From: Hemileia vastatrix
Lineage: Eukaryota > Basidiomycota > Pucciniomycetes > Pucciniales > Zaghouaniaceae
NCBI GenBank assembly: GCA_030280995.1
Contig: JASXTE010000007.1
Coordinates: 15,314,501 to 15,378,500 of the forward strand
Direction of reading: 5' to 3'
DNA: 64,000 nt
The notes under the pieces are model-generated. The model was not told the DNA's origin. It ran no database searches and saw nothing but the letters and a program-made list of their open reading frames with translations. Below are positions 43,248 to 53,870 of this stretch, in pieces; the stretch's first letter is position 1, and every line of letters begins with the position of its first letter. The position numbers were made by a program, and so were the translations under genes.

Positions 43248-44697
43248 GCCCCTCTATTGATTCTCAAGTACCATTTCTTGTAACTAATTCAGTTCCCTCA
43301 GGTAATTATGGAAGAGGAGATGAGACTGTGAGACCTGTAGAGAACAGTAGATAAATTTCTCAAATTTCAAATGTATCTAATCCTTTAGTTCTAATTGCTA
43401 CTTCAATGATAAATCCTGATATGGCTATTATTTATGAGACACTTGAACCTGAGTTTTATGAGATTCTGGAAAGTTACTCTGTTTCCTTACTGAGAAACAC
43501 TCCAGATGTAGCTAACATCAATGATGAATATTTGAGAAATATTATTGCCAAACAAAACCACATATATTGAACAACATGCAATTAACTCAGAAATATAATA
43601 GTTTGTTTTCTGAACAGGGTTATCAAGCATTAAGAAGTGAATCACAGAGAGTTTCTGATGAATTGTCTCATTACAAAGCAACCCATGAAAAGAAAGTTGC
43701 TTTATGGAAAAATATAAAAAATGATTTGTATAAACTGAAAGATACTGTATCTGCCTGTTTCCAGGAGGTGGAGATAGACAAGATGAATCTGAAAAGATTG
43801 AATGACCAATTTTCATCTTTTCAAAATAAGAATCAGTTATCTTTTGCAATAATCAATGAGAGTTTATCTAGTCTTCCAAGATTGAAAACTAGACTAACAA
43901 CCATTGAGGAGAAATTGAACTCATTGTTTATTGCTCAAAAGTATTCTGAGATTTCTTTGAAGGAACAAATAGTACAGGATGCTCCAGAGTTACCTGTGGC
44001 TAGTTCATCTAAAAGTAAATTAGTTCAAGAAATACATGTTGATAACCCTGAGTTTCCATTAAAAATTAATGATGCACCAGGACCTTCAACAGAGGGATTA
44101 ACCAATGAGATTACTGCACAACTAGAGAAGTTACAGCTTCTCCTTACTCAGAAACTAGCTTGTACTAAGGAGACTCCTTCAAATAAAAAGAATTGGCCAA
44201 AACTTGACCAGTACACAACATTTGATGGTGATTTTTCCTCTGATTGGCAAAAATTTATTTGCAGAATTGATAACTTAAAAAATTCTTAAAAACTCCCAGA
44301 TGAGGAAATTGTGTCCAAGTTAATTTCTTTTTTTACTAATGTTGCCCTAATGTGGTATGAATCTGTTCTCCTGGATGGGAATGACTACTCATGGGAGGAT
44401 TGGAAGAAATTAATTAAAGCACAATTTGGTGGCTCCAAGTTCAGAATGGCTCAACAAAGGCAGTATGAGGAAACTAGATATAGCTCTTCTACTGATAAAC
44501 CTATTGAGTTCTTAATGAAACTTGTAAAAATCTTAAGGGAAATGGACCCAAATATGGAGTTTGAGTTATGGAAGGACAGGACCCTTTATAAATTACCAAT
44601 GTCTCTGAGAGACTTGATAGTGGCTAGGACTGATTTCTCTAGAGAACCCTCTTCTTTCATTAATAATTGCAATGAGATCCTCCTAAACAACAAGTAT
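42638..44697 (+). pseudogene. gag part of C2 (upstream of element B), broken
   Basis: Gag-like region with stops at 43097-43099, 43352-43354, about 43569 and 44287-44289. Recognisable parts are the acidic start, a coiled-coil region and the Gag core (SDWQKFICRIDNL, then MWYESVLLDGN). It is cut at NNKY by element B and resumes at 53871. Confidence 0.85.
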
Positions 44698-45838
44698 TGT
44701 CGGTCAGTTGTCTAGAAGAAGGTAAGGAAAATAGGAGAAAAGGAGGAGAGAAGGAGGAGGACAAGGGAAAATAAAGAAATAAATCACAATGATATATATT
44801 TAATTTATTTGAGAGGGAAACAACGGTGAGCAACTTTGAGAGGTGACAAAAAAAAAACTTAGAATTTATTAATAATAATATTATTTAATGTAAGGGTTCT
44901 GCGCGGAAAACACTTTTAATTACTATCAGACTTAAAGCAACCTTTAATTTGTTATATAGACTTTTAATTAGAATTGTATTACTAATAAAAAAATATAAAC
45001 GTAATAAAATAGTTATTTAATTTGTTGAGTGTTTAATAAGTGATGAGGCTACAGGGGATTATCCAAGGCCCTTTTATAGGCAATGGGTCCTCTGAAGCGC
45101 TACTATATTTGTAAATACAATGATTAGAATAGAATAAAACAAATATATCAAAGAGTAAATGAAACATAACAATGTAGAGACAAACATGTAACAAATAATT
45201 AAAACCCCAATTAAGAATCCAATTTTCCCGCCATTAATTCCCAAATCAGTAAGTGAAAATAGTGAATAACTAAACAAGATTGGAACATAGGAACTATGAG
45301 AAAAATAATTCCAAACAGATGGTACAGTCTGATTAAAGGATATTTTAAGTGAAACAAAAAATACTTTGACGCAACAAAACATGTAATTAATCTCAATTTA
45401 GTATAAATTAATTTATTTGTTTTTTCTAACACAATTAAGGGTCAAAAGAAGCGTCATTAATTATTGTTTAGTATTATATGAGAGGTGTTATTTAATATAT
45501 AAATTTAAATAATTAATTTAAATATATTATAAGTCAATTTTACACTTATAATTATAATATATGTTTTTCAATTAATTAAATATAAATTTATAATTATTAA
45601 ATACATAAAAATGCGCCCTTATTTGTAGAATATATTATATTATGTTCAATTTAACTGTATATAAAAATTTATATAACCAATAAATTTAATGTAACACTTG
45701 TATATAATAAAATACTTATATAATTTTATTATGCAATAAAATATTAAGTTATATTCATTAAATACAATTCTTACCCACTATTTCAGGTTTTATAAGTTAC
45801 ATATCATTTACTGGACTCCTGGAATAGCCTGGCTGACA
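44698..45838 (-). repeat. 3' LTR of element B
   Basis: 1141 bp, TGTC...GACA. The part upstream of the TATA box is close to element A. The R/U5 side (44700-45065) is much more diverged from A than the coding regions are. Confidence 0.95.
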
Positions 45839-45872
45839 CTCCCTCACTCTAAAAAAAACAATAAAAAAAATG

Positions 45873-48800
45873 CTAAGATTTTTTCTTTTTGTATTTTTTC
45901 AACAGAGTAGGCAGATTTGAAATTTCCTTGCCAGGTATCCATGCATCATGTTCAGATGATTTGTTCTTATATCTCAATAAATATTCAGTACCTCTCTCAG
46001 AAGTGATAATTCTATCTTTGAGAATTTTATCAATTTCTGCTGTTTCTGTGACTTCCTGAGGGTTCTTCTTAGGTCTTCCTCTTCTTTTTGGAAATAAGTC
46101 ACTGTTGGAAGTATAAGGCTTAAGCGAAGAAATGGGAAAGACAGGATGTTTCCTATCATATGGAGAATACAATACAACTTCTACTGCATTATCACCAACC
46201 ATTCTTTTAACAACAAATGGTCCTACAAAAGGATCTTTTAATTTGTGGTTACCTTGTAAATTGAAATGGACAGTAGAGATCAACACTTCATCACCCTTGT
46301 TAAATGTGTATTCTTTATGGGATTTATCCCATCTTTTCTTTTCATATTCAAATGCTTTATCAATACAACTCTGAGCATGTTTTCTGCATAGCTGTTGCAT
46401 TTTCATAAAAGATTTTACACCAGGGTGTAGTTCCAACTTAGTTAATTTATTATTGAGAATCTGAGCAGGAGTGTTTGGGACATAACCTAACCAAAGCTCA
46501 AAAGGCTTTTTCTCAGTGACAGAATGAACAGTGCTATTATATGCAAATTTAAGACCAGGCAAAAGAGTGACCCAATCATGAGTAAATCTGTCATTGTCTT
46601 TATATTCTAAACCAAAGGCACAATACCTTCTAATCATATCTTTCAGAGTTTGAATCATTCTTTCAGCTAGACCATCAGTCTGAGGATGGTGAGCTGTAGA
46701 CAATTTTAACTCACAGCCACAAATATCCATCAAAGAGGTCCAAAACTCAGAAGTGAATTTTGGATCCCTATCAGAGATAATGGCTTTTGGAAAACCAATA
46801 ATATTAAACATGTAAGACCACCATAAGAAAGCTAATTCTTTGGTGGATACATCTTTGTGGGTTGGAATAAATTTGCACATTTTTGTGAATCTATCAACTA
46901 TTACCCAACAAGAGTTAAAGCTGTCTTTACCTGCAACAGGAAGACCAGTGACAAAATCCATATTAATGATTTGCCAGGGAGCACTAGGTGCTTCAATATG
47001 TTGTAATAACCCTGCTCTCTTACCTGTTAACCTTTTAGATTTTTGGCAGGAATCACAAGATTCAACATATAATTTTGTGTCTTCAGACATATTAGCCCAC
47101 CATGCAGTGTTTTTGATTCTAATCAATGTTTTTTCAAGATCAAAATGACCAGCTAATATGTCATCATGACAAAGTTTGAGGATAGTTTCTTTCATTGAAG
47201 GAGGAATAACAATTACATTGGTAAGCTTCCTTCTATAATATATATAACCATCTTCAATAGAGAACTTTCCTTTATTTAAAGCATTTTGGTACTTTGCAGG
47301 AAGAGTTTTTCTTAATGCTTGAATTGAAGCATTCTTAGGATCATTCAAAATAGTAACCAATTTATTTAAATCAGAATCTTTATCATATGAATCCAGTATT
47401 AACTGTAATAACTCCTCTTCCATATCAACTATAAATATACCATGGATATGAACAGTATCATCTTCAGGTACATAAGCAGGATTGGAGTCATTATTTGGCA
47501 GAGGCAATCTGGAGAGCATATCAACATTAGAGTGAACATTTCCAGCTCTATGGATAATAGTCATCCTTCCTCTGTATTCTTGAACAGCAAGTTGCCACCT
47601 GAACATATGTCTGTTAGGTGTCTTCAGGTTTAAGAGAGATTTCACAGCACTACAGTCAGTTACCAACTCAAATTTTTGGTCATCCAAATAGTAATGAAGT
47701 TTCTCAAGAGCCCAAACAACTGCTAAGCACTCCAATTGAGTGGCACCATATTTCAATTCACTATTTCTTAAGGTTCTTGAAATATAAAAAATTACAACCT
47801 CTGAGGATTTATCATTAATAATTTGCTTTTGGTGAAGGGCAGCACCCAGACCAATAAAGCTAGCATCTGTATAAAGGACAAGTGGCTTGTTAAAATCTGG
47901 AAGAGCCAATATAGGGGCTGTCATTAAGCAACTTTTTAATGTATCAAAAGCTTTCTGACAGTCATTATTCCAGAGAAAAGCAACATCTTTTCTGGTCAGT
48001 TTTGTAAGAGGCAAGGCTATGACCTGATAATTTTTAATATATTGTCTATAATAGCCACACATACCCAAAAAACTTTGGATTTCTCTTACAGAAGTTGGTG
48101 CTTTCACATTTTGAATGGCAGCAACTTTATTATGGTCTACACAAATTTGTAGGCCTGACACAACATGGCCAAGGACTTTCAAAGATTGAAAACCAAATTT
48201 ACACTTTTTTAAAGATAAGGTCATATTGATTTCATCCATTTTTTGGAAAACTCTATTCAAGTGAATCATATGTTCATCAAAAGTTTTAGAAAAAACAATA
48301 ATACCATCAATATAAACCATGAGCCAACCTTCAATAATTTCTTGATGGAAAGTGTTATCCATGACTTTCTGGAAAACTGAAGGAGCATTTTTAGGGCCAA
48401 ATGGCATCCTAACATACTTATATATTCCCATATGAGTAGCAATAAGCAAAAAATTTTGAGAATTTTTCTCAACTGGAACTTGATGATAACCTTTATTACC
48501 ATCCAGACAACTAATAAATTTTGCACCTTGCAAGGTAGCATGTATTGAATTAATTCTGGGTAAAGGATAAATATCATCAACAGTATAAGTATTTAAAGCT
48601 CTGTAATCTCCACATAATCTAGCTTTATCTTTTTCATAAGAAATCAAGACTGGGGAGATGACACAATATTTGTGGGTGACATCCACTTTTTCAATGATAT
48701 TCATTTTCAATAATGTTTCAATATTATCTTCAATATCTTTTCTTTTTGATGGAGAAGCAGGATATGGTTTTTTCTTAAGGGAAGGAGGAATATCACTCAA

Positions 48801-51800
48801 ATTACAGGATAAGGTAATTTTCATCTCTTCCTGAACAATTCCCAAGACATGAGAACCATGAGCAAAAGCCATAGGGAAAGAGGTAATAGAGGCAACAATA
48901 GAATCCTTTTGTTCACTAGTCAACTGATCACCAAAAGAAGCGGTATTTATTTCATGTAATAAATTATCCATTTCAGTTGTTGTTCTACCTTTACATTGGG
49001 TCAGTGAGTTACAAGATTTCAAAAAATGCCCAGAAGTTCTAGGAGAAGAAATTTTGAATTTTCTTTTCCCATTCATTCCTAAGGTAAAGCAATTATTTGC
49101 TGGGTCCAGTTTCACACCAAACATGGTTAAAATATCATTTCCCATAATAAACCAATTGCTCAAATTATCATTTTTCATGACAACAAACTCACAAATAGCT
49201 CTGACAAAACCACCATTATATTTGAAGAATACAGAGGTTTTGTATTTGCCAATAGGAAATAAGGTAGAACCATACCCTCTCCATTTTTCAGAAGTTATAG
49301 GCAATAATTTACTCAAATATTCCTTATCCACTGAAGCCAAAGCTTTTTCAGATACTACACTTCCTCCAGCACCAGAATCAAGAACTACATCAACATTTTT
49401 ACCATTAATGATAACAGGTGCCTTTAAAGGGGATATAGGAATAGAATTGTTAGTAATATCTTTAATTATCTCAGCATTTTCTACTGAAGATAAATTCAAT
49501 ACACAATCTTCAGATATATCATTTAAATAATGGACATCATGTTCCAACATTAAAACATCTTTACCAGATTCATTGTCATAGGAGATATTACTTTCACAGT
49601 CACTGGAAGAATTATTGACATCAAGTTCAACTTCATCAGTGTCTTCATTTTGTTCAACAAGATGAATTTTCTTGTCACAAACATGACCCTTCTGCCACGG
49701 TTTGTTACATTTATAACAAGTATTTGTTGCATATTTTTTAGGTGCAACTGGGGCAGAGGGTTTACCAGATTTTTCTGGGAGCTTTATAGAAGGTTTATTC
49801 TGATCATTATAAGATTTACTAAGGTAATTCTTTGGTTCATATCTATGGTTTAGTAGTACTTCATTACAGATATTAATGAAAGAAGAATTTTCCCTTACAT
49901 GCTCAGTTCTAGCAACAATCAAATCCCTAAGAGAATTTGGTAATTTATACAAGATTTTATCTCTCCAAATATCATAATCCATCTTTGGATCAATTGCTCT
50001 AAGGATTTTAGTTATTTTCATCAGAAAAACAATGGGCTTTTCAACAGAGGAGGATACATATCTAGTATTCTCATACAGCCTCTGCTGAGCTAACCTGAAT
50101 TTTGAACCACCAAACTGATTCTCAATGAAGGATTTCCAATCATTCCATGTATAATGATTGTTATCTAAGAGGACAGATTCATACCACATCAAGGCTACAT
50201 TGGAAAATAAAGAAATTAGCTTAGAAACAATTTCCTCATCAGGTAGTTTATAAGATCTCTTTAAATTATCAATTCTTTGGATAAAGTGTTGCCAATCAGA
50301 GGAAGAATCACCATCAAAGGTAGGATATTGGTCTAACTTAGGCCAATTTTTCTGACTACTGGGATGGTCCAATTTTTGGTTTGAATTATTCATTATTAAC
50401 AATTCCTGAAGTTTAGCCAGGTGTTCAGAAATTTCATTATTTACAGAAACAGCTGGTGCATGACCATCACAAGATTTTTTGCTAGTAGCAAAAGATTTTA
50501 CAGACTCATTGTCAGTTTGTTTAATGGATGAAATATGAGGAAGAAAGGATGAACCTTGCTCAGGTTTTTTCCCTTTATTTTTATGCAGCTTATTTACAGA
50601 AATCTCATTTAATTCATTATTGATGGTTAAGGTTGAGAACTTTTCCTGTAGGTCAGACACATAGTTTCTTATTCTTGGAATTTCAGACATCTGGTCATTT
50701 ACTTTTGCAATTGATAGAACATTTCTGTCCTCAGAAACTGAGTGTTTGGTACTTAGTGCATGGAAATCATTTTTTAGCTTCTTAAACTCATTTTTCAGAG
50801 ATTTTATTTCATTCTTGAATGAATAATTTTCCTCAATAAGAGGTTTCAATTCACTAAAGGTCTTATTTAGACTGATATTTCTATCTGAGATAGCTCTATG
50901 GTCACTTCTTATTTGTTTTTGTTGACTAAGAACAATATTCAAGGTTTCTTTGATTTTTAAATAAGCTGTATCTTGTACAGAAGAACTCACTTTACATTGC
51001 AAGTGTAAATTATTTAATCTATCATTTTCATGGATTAACACATCTCTCACATGTTTGTCTTTCACAATATTAAAATCAAGGGTATCTTTCAATATTTCCT
51101 CAGAAGTTTTTTCAATTAAGGTATAGATTTCAGGGGGAACAGAATCATTTTTAATTGCAAGAGAGGGATTAATTAAAGATGTAGAAGTTAAATGTAAAGG
51201 TTCATCAAATGACAATTTGCTAATTACATCAATAGGGCTACTAGTTACAGGAAGCTGTCTTTTAACAGGTTTAACTGTTCTTTCACCATGTTCAATAATA
51301 TTACCTGCAGAAGAAGATTTATTAGAAAACATACCCAAGTGACTATCAACCAAATTACTTACCATGGCAGAGGAGGAAACTTCCCCTGAGACTGGGTTTG
51401 TGATTGTGCTTGGGCCTTCTTTCTCCTGCCTTGTTGGTAGGGATGAGGAGGTGGATGGAAATTGGGTGTTCTGGATGGGCCAGGCTGATGATGAGGAGGG
51501 TGTTGCACATTCTGTTGGTAGTGACTCATTAGATAATCCCATTTCCATTGCTCTACTTCCATAGTATTTGGATTTTGGATGGTTGAGCTGGGTGGCTGTG
51601 AAGGTTGAGCCTGAAACTGAGGCTGATTGGGAGGCAACTGAGGAGGGGCCTGGGCCTGAATCTGGTTCCTGAGTTCTTGGACCTGATCCCACAATGTGTC
51701 TACCTTTGCTTTGTACGTCATATTTTCTGTCTTCAACTCTTTTATATGACTGGATAGGTTGCTGATTTGTTGTGGCAGAGGAAGCTTTTTTATTTTGAAG

Positions 51801-52040
51801 CCTTTTGGAAGACCTTCTTGAGGCACTAGAGGCTTTACTTCCTTCTGTGGTACTGGGGGAAGGGGGTTTGGTTTGTTTGCATTTCCTGTCATTTCCACAT
51901 CCTGCAGTATGTGAATTCTTTGTGTTAGCATAAGATTTTTTATGACCAACTTTAGAAGAACTTACAGTGTCAGAATCATAGTCAATTTCTATTTCATCCA
52001 CTTGCATGTTATCCATTTTTTCTGCCAAATTTTTGGACAT
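45873..52040 (-). CDS. Gag-Pol frame of element B (2055 codons), RT catalytic motif YIDG
   Basis: Same length and domain order as element A: Gag with CX2CX7HXC knuckle, protease DSGAGG, RT, RNase H, integrase with D,D-35-E, and a C-terminal chromodomain. The frame is fully open. The key oddity is at residue 1246 (48303-48305): the second Asp of the RT motif YIDD is Gly (GGT instead of GAT). That Asp binds catalytic metal in all known reverse transcriptases, so this copy is expected to be RT-dead. As in A, codons 1-225 overlap a spliced ORF1, and Met226 (51365-51363) is the likelier start. Confidence 0.9.
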   Translation of the reverse strand: MSKNLAEKMDNMQVDEIEIDYDSDTVSSSKVGHKKSYANTKNSHTAGCGNDRKCKQTKPPSPSTTEGSKASSASRRSSKRLQNKKASSATTNQQPIQSYKRVEDRKYDVQSKGRHIVGSGPRTQEPDSGPGPSSVASQSASVSGSTFTATQLNHPKSKYYGSRAMEMGLSNESLPTECATPSSSSAWPIQNTQFPSTSSSLPTRQEKEGPSTITNPVSGEVSSSAMVSNLVDSHLGMFSNKSSSAGNIIEHGERTVKPVKRQLPVTSSPIDVISKLSFDEPLHLTSTSLINPSLAIKNDSVPPEIYTLIEKTSEEILKDTLDFNIVKDKHVRDVLIHENDRLNNLHLQCKVSSSVQDTAYLKIKETLNIVLSQQKQIRSDHRAISDRNISLNKTFSELKPLIEENYSFKNEIKSLKNEFKKLKNDFHALSTKHSVSEDRNVLSIAKVNDQMSEIPRIRNYVSDLQEKFSTLTINNELNEISVNKLHKNKGKKPEQGSSFLPHISSIKQTDNESVKSFATSKKSCDGHAPAVSVNNEISEHLAKLQELLIMNNSNQKLDHPSSQKNWPKLDQYPTFDGDSSSDWQHFIQRIDNLKRSYKLPDEEIVSKLISLFSNVALMWYESVLLDNNHYTWNDWKSFIENQFGGSKFRLAQQRLYENTRYVSSSVEKPIVFLMKITKILRAIDPKMDYDIWRDKILYKLPNSLRDLIVARTEHVRENSSFINICNEVLLNHRYEPKNYLSKSYNDQNKPSIKLPEKSGKPSAPVAPKKYATNTCYKCNKPWQKGHVCDKKIHLVEQNEDTDEVELDVNNSSSDCESNISYDNESGKDVLMLEHDVHYLNDISEDCVLNLSSVENAEIIKDITNNSIPISPLKAPVIINGKNVDVVLDSGAGGSVVSEKALASVDKEYLSKLLPITSEKWRGYGSTLFPIGKYKTSVFFKYNGGFVRAICEFVVMKNDNLSNWFIMGNDILTMFGVKLDPANNCFTLGMNGKRKFKISSPRTSGHFLKSCNSLTQCKGRTTTEMDNLLHEINTASFGDQLTSEQKDSIVASITSFPMAFAHGSHVLGIVQEEMKITLSCNLSDIPPSLKKKPYPASPSKRKDIEDNIETLLKMNIIEKVDVTHKYCVISPVLISYEKDKARLCGDYRALNTYTVDDIYPLPRINSIHATLQGAKFISCLDGNKGYHQVPVEKNSQNFLLIATHMGIYKYVRMPFGPKNAPSVFQKVMDNTFHQEIIEGWLMVYIDGIIVFSKTFDEHMIHLNRVFQKMDEINMTLSLKKCKFGFQSLKVLGHVVSGLQICVDHNKVAAIQNVKAPTSVREIQSFLGMCGYYRQYIKNYQVIALPLTKLTRKDVAFLWNNDCQKAFDTLKSCLMTAPILALPDFNKPLVLYTDASFIGLGAALHQKQIINDKSSEVVIFYISRTLRNSELKYGATQLECLAVVWALEKLHYYLDDQKFELVTDCSAVKSLLNLKTPNRHMFRWQLAVQEYRGRMTIIHRAGNVHSNVDMLSRLPLPNNDSNPAYVPEDDTVHIHGIFIVDMEEELLQLILDSYDKDSDLNKLVTILNDPKNASIQALRKTLPAKYQNALNKGKFSIEDGYIYYRRKLTNVIVIPPSMKETILKLCHDDILAGHFDLEKTLIRIKNTAWWANMSEDTKLYVESCDSCQKSKRLTGKRAGLLQHIEAPSAPWQIINMDFVTGLPVAGKDSFNSCWVIVDRFTKMCKFIPTHKDVSTKELAFLWWSYMFNIIGFPKAIISDRDPKFTSEFWTSLMDICGCELKLSTAHHPQTDGLAERMIQTLKDMIRRYCAFGLEYKDNDRFTHDWVTLLPGLKFAYNSTVHSVTEKKPFELWLGYVPNTPAQILNNKLTKLELHPGVKSFMKMQQLCRKHAQSCIDKAFEYEKKRWDKSHKEYTFNKGDEVLISTVHFNLQGNHKLKDPFVGPFVVKRMVGDNAVEVVLYSPYDRKHPVFPISSLKPYTSNSDLFPKRRGRPKKNPQEVTETAEIDKILKDRIITSERGTEYLLRYKNKSSEHDAWIPGKEISNLPTLLKKYKKKKS
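48303..48305 (-). other. RT active-site substitution Asp1246Gly in element B
   Basis: A reads YIDDIIVFS, B reads YIDGIIVFS, from a single T-to-C change on the plus strand at 48304. The decayed C1 and C2 both keep YIDD. Confidence 0.9.
51359..52040 (-). CDS. ORF1 of element B: spliced coiled-coil, Pro/Gln-rich protein (205 aa predicted)
   Basis: Exon 1 is 52040-51966, the intron 51965-51902 (64 nt, GTAAGT...CTGCAG) and exon 2 51901-51359 in the +1 frame. The product differs from A's exon 2 by two residues (Leu to Pro, Ser to Gly), while frame 0 over the same bases differs by six. It ends LPW-stop, overlapping ATG as ATGGTAA, followed by a second 58 nt intron candidate (51362-51305). Confidence 0.62.
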
Positions 52041-52725
52041 ACTAGTGGGAAGATTTTTAATTTACTTTTTATTTTATAAAAAAATAATAAAAGTTAGTCA
52101 ATAATTGCTCCAAATAATAAAAAAAAAATTTATTAATTAAATTATAGAAAAAAATAATTTTCAATATAAAGTAATAATTATAAAAAATTAATTTTAAAAA
52201 AATGGATTGCAAGGTTAAATTGGGAATAACAATCAAGTTAATTCAACCAATTAATTACCAATATTAAATATGGCAATATATTTGGGACTAAGCACAATGT
52301 ACTTTTAAGTCAACCAAAATTAACAATAATTAATAATAAAAAAATTAAATTAATAATTCAATTTGTATTAATAGAAAATGTCAATTCTTCTAGGACTAAG
52401 AGGATTTAACACTCTATAATGGTCAAATAGGAAAAAAATAATTTAATATTTGAACACTTACACTCAGTGAATCAGCAATTAAGCCACAATTACTGTTATT
52501 GCAATAAAAATATAGTAATATGAGTGAGAGGCGCAAAGGTGAACTTACTATAGTGATCGAAAAATCACTTCAAAATAATATAAAATTAATATAATATAAA
52601 CCTAAGATGTCGAACCGAAGTTTGAAACACAGTCACGGCAAAAGTTTTGTTTTTGCTAGGTGGTCCGTGCGTTTTGTCGTTTGTCCCAGGCTCGATCGTC
52701 GTCGTCGTTTGGAAAGGTCCCCAGT
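52041..52725 (-). promoter_or_regulatory. 5' leader of element B (PBS, antisense tRNA-like segment)
   Basis: Sense sequence after the LTR is ACTGGGGACCTTTCC (52725 downward). TGG two bases in suits a tRNA 3' CCA primer. The tRNA-like segment is at about 52601-52646. The layout matches element A. Confidence 0.5.
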
Positions 52726-53865
52726 TGTCGGTCAGTCGTCTAGAAGAAGGTAAGGAAAATAGGAGAAAAGGAGGAGAGAAGGAGGAGGACAAGGGAAAAT
52801 AAAGAAATAAATCACAATGATATATATTTAATTTATTTGAGAGGGAAACAACGGTGAGCAACTTTGAGAGGTGACAAAAAAAAACATAGAATTTATTAAT
52901 AATAATATTATTTAATGTAAGGGTTCTGCGCGGCAAACACTTTTAATTACTATCAGACTTAAAGCAACCTTTAATTTGTTATATAGACTTTTAATTAGAA
53001 TTGTATTACTAATAAAAAAATATAAACGTAATAAAATAGTTATTTGATTTGTTGAGTGTTTAATAAGTGATGAGGCTACAGGGGATTATCCAAGGCCCTT
53101 TTATAGGCAATGGGTCCTCTGAAGCGCTACTATATTTGTAAATACAATGATTAGAATAGAATAAAACAAATATATCAAAGAGTAAATGAAACATAACAAT
53201 GTAGAGACAAACATGAAACAAATAATTAAAACCCCAATTAAGAATCCAATTTTCCAGCCATTAATTCCCAAATCAGTAAGTGAAAATAGTGAATAGCTAA
53301 ACAAGATTGGAACATAGGAACTATAAGAAAAATAATTCCAAACAGATGGTACAGTCTGATTAAAGGATATTTTAAGTGAAACAAAAAATACTTTGACGCA
53401 ACAAAACATGTAATTAATCTCAATCTAGTATAAATTAATTTATTTGTTTTTTCTAACACAATTAGGGGTCAAAAGCAGCGTCATTAATTATTGTTTAGTA
53501 TTATATGAGAGGTGTTATTTAATATATAAATTTAAATAATTAATTTAAATATATTATAAGTCAATTTTACACTTATAATTATAATATATGTTTTTCAATT
53601 AATTAAATATAAATTTATAATTATTAAATACATAAAAATGCGCCCTTATTTGTAGAATATATTATATTATGTTCAATTTAACTGTATATAAAAATTTATA
53701 TAACCAATAAATTTAATGTAACACTTGTATATAATAAAATACTTATATAATTTTATTATGCAATAAAATATTAAGTTATATTCATTAAATACAATTCTTA
53801 CCCACTATTTCAGGTTTTATAAGTTACATATCATTTACTGGACTCCTGGAATAGCCTGGCTGACA
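52726..53865 (-). repeat. 5' LTR of element B
   Basis: 1140 bp partner of 44698-45838, with about a dozen substitutions or indels between them. A sense TATAAAAGG box is near 53095-53103. Confidence 0.95.
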
Positions 53866-53870
53866 AGTAT

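Larger units (their letters stand above)
44698..53865 (-). mobile_element. Ty3/gypsy chromovirus element B, full length, nested in C2, TSD AGTAT
   Basis: 9168 bp, LTRs 44698-45838 and 52726-53865, flanked by AGTAT at 44693-44697 and 53866-53870. Its coding part is nearly the same as in element A. The LTRs differ from each other at about a dozen sites, so B is older than A but younger than its host C2. Confidence 0.95.
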
